Assembly (NCBI GenBank): GCA_050946055.1
Contig: JBMNUB010000009.1
Span: 1-64,000, forward strand
Length of the DNA: 64,000 nt
Direction: 5' to 3'
Origin: Fimadaptatus sp050946055
Lineage (GTDB): Bacteria; Bacillota; Clostridia; Christensenellales; Aristaeellaceae
Position numbers and translations under genes: made by a program. This document shows, one piece after another, positions 60,350 through 64,000 of this stretch (within the stretch, counting starts at the first letter, position 1; every line of letters begins with the position of its first letter). The notes beneath the pieces are model-generated. The model searched no databases. It was not told the DNA's origin and saw nothing but the letters and a program-made list of their open reading frames with translations.

Positions 60350-60571
60350 ATGAATGACACACGCTCGGTCTGGCTGGTAATACACATGGCGCGCAGCGAT
60401 GAGACTGCGCAGCGCATAGTAGACATGTTGTCAGCCGAGGGACTGGTGGCGAAAAAGCATCCCATCTACCGCAACCGATCCGCACGCGACAACTTTTACG
60501 AGATACTGGTGCTAAAGAGCGAATCGGCGGAGGCGCGCAATCTGCTAGTCGAACACGGGTTCATGACATAA
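60350..60571 (+). CDS. Small conserved-looking protein upstream of pfkA
   Basis: The 73-residue product (MNDTRSVWLVIHMARSDETA...) shows a short alpha/beta pattern: a strand, a helix IVDMLSAEGLVAKKH, a strand FYEILVLKSESA and a helix EARNLLVEHGF. This recalls DUF2007-like signalling proteins, in which a helix and strand repeat surround a short loop, but the match is weak. GGAGG lies nine bases before the ATG. It is 22 bases ahead of pfkA and probably co-transcribed with it, so a link to glycolytic control is possible. Function unknown. Confidence 0.75.
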   Translation: MNDTRSVWLVIHMARSDETAQRIVDMLSAEGLVAKKHPIYRNRSARDNFYEILVLKSESAEARNLLVEHGFMT

Positions 60572-60593
60572 ATTGCGATAGGAGTGTGTATCA

Positions 60594-61655
60594 ATGCGGC
60601 GCATAGGTGTACTTACCAGCGGAGGAGACGCGCCCGGCATGAACGCGGCCGTGCGCGCCGTGGTCAGGACGGCGCTGTACTTTGGCATGAGCGTAGTGGG
60701 CGTAAAGCGCGGATACAATGGGCTATTGCGCTTGAGCCCCAATGCAACGGACGACTTTGAGGAGCTGGATCTGCGCAAGGTCGGCGACATAATCCATCGC
60801 GGCGGCACATTCCTCAAGACCGCGCGCTGCGAGGAATTCTTAAAGCTGGAAAACCAGCGCAAGGCCATATACAACCTGCGCAAGCTCAACGTGGAAGGCT
60901 TAATATGCATAGGCGGCGACGGCACGTTCGCGGGCGCGGGCAGGCTGAACGATCTGGGCTTCCCCACCATAGGCATACCCGGCACCATAGACAACGATCT
61001 GCCCTTCTCCGACATGTCCATAGGCTACGACACGGCGCTCAACACCATATGCGAAAACATAAACCGCATACGCGAGACCTCCATGTCGCACGACCGCATA
61101 AGCATAATCGAGGTAATGGGCCGCAACTGCGGCGATCTGGCGCTCAATTCCGGGCTGGCCTGCGGCGCGGAGAGCATAATCATGCCCGAGATACCTTGGT
61201 CGATAGAGGACGTGATAAACAAGATAATCACCTCCATAGACAAGGGCAAGATGACCAGCATAATCGTGGTTGCCGAGGGCGCGTGGGACTCCATGCGCGA
61301 ATTCGACCGGGACGAGTTCAGCAACCGCATGGGCATAACCCTTCCCCCGCTGATGCCCGACGAGAAGTTCAGCAGCCAGCTGCTGGCCTGCATACTTCAG
61401 GCTGCGACCGGTCAGGAGACGCGCGCGACCGTGCTGGGATACTTGCAGCGCGGCGGCAGCCCCACGGTAGCCGACCGCAATCTGGCCAGCCGGCTGGGCA
61501 AGCGCGCGGTGGAGCTGCTGCGCGACGGCGTGAGCGGTCAGGTCGTGGGCATACGCGACAACCACATAATCAACGTGCCGATAGAGTCCGCACTGGGACA
61601 GCGCCGCGTGCCTGACGCAGAGCTGATACGCTTAAGCGAGATGCTATCGATGTAA
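60594..61655 (+). CDS. pfkA: ATP-dependent 6-phosphofructokinase
   Basis: The 353-residue product phosphorylates fructose 6-phosphate in glycolysis. Motifs are complete: TSGGDAPGMNAAVR, CIGGDGTFAGAGR (Gly after GGD indicates ATP rather than pyrophosphate use), PGTIDND with the catalytic Asp, MGRNCGDLAL and ETRATVLGYLQRGGSPTVADR. It is about 34 residues longer than the Bacillus enzyme. Most of the excess is one insertion of roughly 26 residues after VVAEGAWDS, close to the end of the small domain. The start follows ATAGGAG. Confidence 0.95.
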   Translation: MRRIGVLTSGGDAPGMNAAVRAVVRTALYFGMSVVGVKRGYNGLLRLSPNATDDFEELDLRKVGDIIHRGGTFLKTARCEEFLKLENQRKAIYNLRKLNVEGLICIGGDGTFAGAGRLNDLGFPTIGIPGTIDNDLPFSDMSIGYDTALNTICENINRIRETSMSHDRISIIEVMGRNCGDLALNSGLACGAESIIMPEIPWSIEDVINKIITSIDKGKMTSIIVVAEGAWDSMREFDRDEFSNRMGITLPPLMPDEKFSSQLLACILQAATGQETRATVLGYLQRGGSPTVADRNLASRLGKRAVELLRDGVSGQVVGIRDNHIINVPIESALGQRRVPDAELIRLSEMLSM

Positions 61656-61717
61656 GCCTTAGAGAAATATGGACGAAAGAGAGCGCCGCGCGCTGGCAGA
61701 TATGTCTGCGCGCGGTC

Positions 61718-63127
61718 ATGATATCTATGAAAAGATCTCCCATTGACACCTCACCCATGGACATAGAGAGCGCGGAACTGAACATAACCGGCACGGGCGC
61801 CGACATGGAAGGCGTGGCGCGGCTGGACGGCATGGCCGTATTCGTACCGGGCGCGCTGCCCGGCGAGCGCGTGCGCGCCCACATAGTGCGCCGGGCCGCA
61901 CGCTATGCGCGCGCGGAGCTGGACGAGGTACTCATCCCCTCGCCCGACCGCCGGACGCCCGCCTGTCCCTACGCGGGGCGCTGCGGCGGTTGCGCCATGC
62001 ACATGAGCTACGCGGCCACGCTGCGCCACAAGGAACAGCGCATTCGCGATTGCCTGACGCGCATAGGCGGCACCGGCGACATACTGCGCGCCATGCACGG
62101 CATGGACGAGCCGTTTGCCTATCGAAACCGCGCCCAGTTCCCCGTGCAGGGCAAGCCCGGCGCGCCCAAGGTGGGCTTCTTCCGCGAAGGCAGTCACGAT
62201 GTCGTGGACATGCCGCGCGGCTGCATGCTGCTCGACCCGCGCATAAACGCGGCGCGCGCGATATTCGCCGAGTGGCTGCAAGGCAGCGGCCTTGCGCCCT
62301 ATGACGAGCGCACGCATCGCGGGCTTGTGCGGCACGTCGCCTTTCGCGTGAGCCGTGCAGGGGCGCTGATGGCCGTGGTGGTGATAAGCGGCAAGCGCCT
62401 GCCCGGATACGAGTCGCTCTGGCAGGCGCTCAGGCGCGCAGGCTGCGTGTCGCTGGTGCTCAACGAGCTTACCGAAGCCGAAGCGCGGCGCGGCGGCGAG
62501 GTGTTTGGCCGGCGATACGAGCTGCTCGCGGGCGAGGAGCGTTACGAGGACGAGATACTGGGCTGCTGCTTTGAGCTGAGCGCGCCGTCGTTCTTTCAGA
62601 TAAACCCGCTTATGACCGACAAGCTCTACTCACTTGCGGGCGAAGCTCTGGGGCTGCGCGACGGCGACATACTGCTGGACGCATACTGCGGCGCAGGCAC
62701 GATAGGCATAACGCTCATAAAGCGCGCATCCTCCCTGCACAGCCGCCTGATAGGCATAGAGAGCGTATCCGCAGCCGTGGACAATGCGCGGCGCAACGCG
62801 GAGCTGAACGGCCTACGCGACGCGCGCTTCATATGCGGGCGCTGCGAGCAGGAGTTGCCGCGCCTTAACGGCAAGGGGCTATGTCCCGACGTAGCGGTAA
62901 TCGATCCCCCGCGCCGCGGCTGCGACGAGGCGCTGCTGCGGGCGCTGGACGAGCTGAGCGCGCGCGGGCTTAAGCGCATAGTCTACATCTCCTGCGACCC
63001 GGCGACGCTGGCGCGCGACATCAAGCTGCTGCGCGGCATGGGCTGGCAGGCGCAGTACGCCGATGGCGTGGATATGTTCCCATGGACGGGGCATGTGGAG
63101 ACCATCGCCTTGCTTGCCAGACAGTAA
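61718..63127 (+). CDS. 23S rRNA (uracil-5-)-methyltransferase, RlmD/RlmCD type
   Basis: The product methylates a uridine of 23S rRNA at C5. After an N-terminal TRAM domain (TGADMEGVARLDGMAVFVPGALPGE) comes the 4Fe-4S cysteine cluster CPYAGRCGGC, then the SAM-binding DAYCGAGTIGIT, VIDPPRRGC, and the catalytic Cys in IVYISCDPATLARD. The start is uncertain: in-frame ATGs at 61718, 61727 and 61757 all lack a good ribosome site. The last one gives the cleanest domain start and lies 10 bases after a tiny open frame that could couple translation. It is downstream of pfkA on the same strand. Confidence 0.92.
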   Translation: MISMKRSPIDTSPMDIESAELNITGTGADMEGVARLDGMAVFVPGALPGERVRAHIVRRAARYARAELDEVLIPSPDRRTPACPYAGRCGGCAMHMSYAATLRHKEQRIRDCLTRIGGTGDILRAMHGMDEPFAYRNRAQFPVQGKPGAPKVGFFREGSHDVVDMPRGCMLLDPRINAARAIFAEWLQGSGLAPYDERTHRGLVRHVAFRVSRAGALMAVVVISGKRLPGYESLWQALRRAGCVSLVLNELTEAEARRGGEVFGRRYELLAGEERYEDEILGCCFELSAPSFFQINPLMTDKLYSLAGEALGLRDGDILLDAYCGAGTIGITLIKRASSLHSRLIGIESVSAAVDNARRNAELNGLRDARFICGRCEQELPRLNGKGLCPDVAVIDPPRRGCDEALLRALDELSARGLKRIVYISCDPATLARDIKLLRGMGWQAQYADGVDMFPWTGHVETIALLARQ

Positions 63128-63824
63128 CCCCATTCCCCGGCATTACCGGCTGAGCTTTTGCCCGGTACATGCCCGAGCTTACGCGCGGTGACGGACTGCG
63201 GATAGCATGGGTTGCGGCGCGCGCCGGGCTTAGCCGTACGGCCCGCTCATGTGCAAAGCAAATGTGCAGAAGCTGAAGTCCTTCGCGCCCTCGTGCTTCC
63301 ATGCATGAACGCAAATCCGCTAATGCATCGCCCGCAAGGACTTTCACGGCATTCTCATATTCCGCAGCAGGTAAAGGCATGCACTCTGCACGCAGCGCTT
63401 CGCTCTTGACATCGCAGATGTCGGGAGCGGAGCGCTCTTGCTTTGCGCGGATGGCGGCGTGTGGACGCTTAGCATGGACGGCGCTTGCACTTGCGTTCGC
63501 CGGGCGCTCTGCCGTCGCCCGGTGGACTAAAGCGCCATGTGCATAACCGCTTCTCAGTTATAGCAATCGTCATCGATGGCGCGCCGCATTTGGGGCATTA
63601 ACCGCTCACCTAAATCGCGCCGGGCATTTTCAATGTCCTCCGGGCTGCTAAAAGCGCCTTGCCTTCATGCGCTTGGGCCTTACTTCCCGCAAGCGCCGTT
63701 TGCTCGCCGGGCTATGCGGCAATGCAGCCGCAGGCATTCGCCACGCGATGCGCTCCTTCCCGATAATTCACGCATTTGATACGATGTATTTGGACAATTT
63801 CACACCAGTGTCAAAATGACAACG
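63128..63824. other. Intergenic stretch (about 700 bases) without a recognised gene
   Basis: Short frames with no ribosome site or domain. No known RNA or repeat. The last 60 bases are AT-rich and carry the ftsH promoter region. Confidence 0.5.
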
Positions 63825-63830
63825 TATAAT
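63825..63830 (+). promoter_or_regulatory. -10 element of ftsH
   Basis: TATAAT 20 bases before the ATG. A TGTCA-AAA-TGACA inverted repeat (63807-63819) lies just before it and could be an operator. Confidence 0.4.
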
Positions 63831-63850
63831 AATGTTCAAGGAGGGGTGCT

Positions 63851-64000
63851 ATGAATGCTCCTAAAAATCAGAAAAAGAAGCTCATATCCTATTATGTGAT
63901 AGTGCTGCTGGCACTGGTGCTGATAAACTTTCTGCTGATGCCAAACCTCATGCGCACGCCCACTGTGGATATAGATTACAGCGGGTTTCTGGATCTAGTT
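63851..64000 (+). CDS. ftsH: ATP-dependent zinc metalloprotease FtsH, N-terminal part
   Basis: Only the first 50 residues are inside the window. A basic start (MNAPKNQKKKL) is followed by a membrane helix (YYVIVLLALVLINFLL) and then PTVDIDYSGFLDLV, which matches the start of the FtsH extracytoplasmic domain (usually DISYSxFxxxV). AAGGAGG precedes the ATG. FtsH is a membrane-bound AAA+ protease. The ATPase and protease domains would lie to the right, so the call rests on the N-terminal pattern alone. Confidence 0.75.
   Translation, partial: MNAPKNQKKKLISYYVIVLLALVLINFLLMPNLMRTPTVDIDYSGFLDLV

Overview
The window reads as chromosome of a GC-rich, endospore-forming Firmicute of the Clostridia type. 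The evidence is a soj/spo0J (parA/parB) pair, a clear SigG with a YlmC/YmxH-type sporulation protein beside it, a split two-subunit glycine decarboxylase (GcvPA/GcvPB), a class B sortase, a PhoP/PhoR-type two-component system, consensus sigma-A promoters with 17-base spacers and strong AGGAGG ribosome sites. A gut or other anaerobic saccharolytic lifestyle is an inference from the glycosidases, the Fe-S aldo/keto reductases and ATP-type phosphofructokinase. AUA is used freely for isoleucine despite the high GC.

Layout. 1-1.9 kb: end of a chromosome-partition operon (parA-parB-secreted protein, minus strand). 2.5-9.3 kb: single genes (EIIC-like permease, amidase, secreted purine-nucleoside-permease-family protein, Tet(M)-like GTPase). 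9.7-10.4 kb: two nearly identical tRNA-Arg(ACG) genes with perfect promoters. 10.9-13.7 kb: an operon of two AraC regulators and threonine aldolase. 14-22.3 kb: AI-2E-type exporter, a candidate structured RNA, a VOC protein plus TIM-barrel isomerase operon, an HdeD-like membrane protein, a YtcJ-like amidohydrolase and an HdeD/papain-like fusion. 23-25.8 kb: Gfo/Idh/MocA dehydrogenase and aldose 1-epimerase. 26-32.2 kb: lipoate ligase and the gcvT-gcvH-gcvPA-gcvPB operon behind a tandem glycine riboswitch. 32.1-42.9 kb: rhamnosidase, flavodoxin-like protein, amino-acid-kinase-family protein, serine hydrolase with Fe-S aldo/keto reductase, GH42 beta-galactosidase and a 2-hydroxyacid dehydrogenase. 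43.2-49 kb: a decayed serine recombinase, sortase B, a second Fe-S aldo/keto reductase and phoB-phoR. 49.5-52.6 kb: YlmC, sigG and an alpha-toroid glycosidase-like protein. 53-55.5 kb: macrodomain protein and a secreted peptidoglycan-binding protein. 55.8-60 kb: an HPr-like protein without the phosphoryl histidine and a two-gene ion-driven-motor pair resembling ZorA/ZorB. 60.3-64 kb: small protein, pfkA, a 23S rRNA uracil methyltransferase and the start of ftsH.

Intergenic DNA is unusually rich in structure. A dispersed ~255-base family of hairpin-rich elements with terminal inverted repeats occurs four times, and two copies have matching or nearly matching 6-base flanks, as expected of a non-autonomous transposable element. 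Three unrelated tandem arrays (units of 41, 76 and 77 bases) lie between genes, one running into the 3' end of a coding sequence. The strongest candidates for something undescribed are the orphan ZorA/ZorB-like motor pair, the inverted-repeat element family and the structured RNA candidate near 15.4 kb. All functional calls come from motif recognition by eye; no database search was possible.
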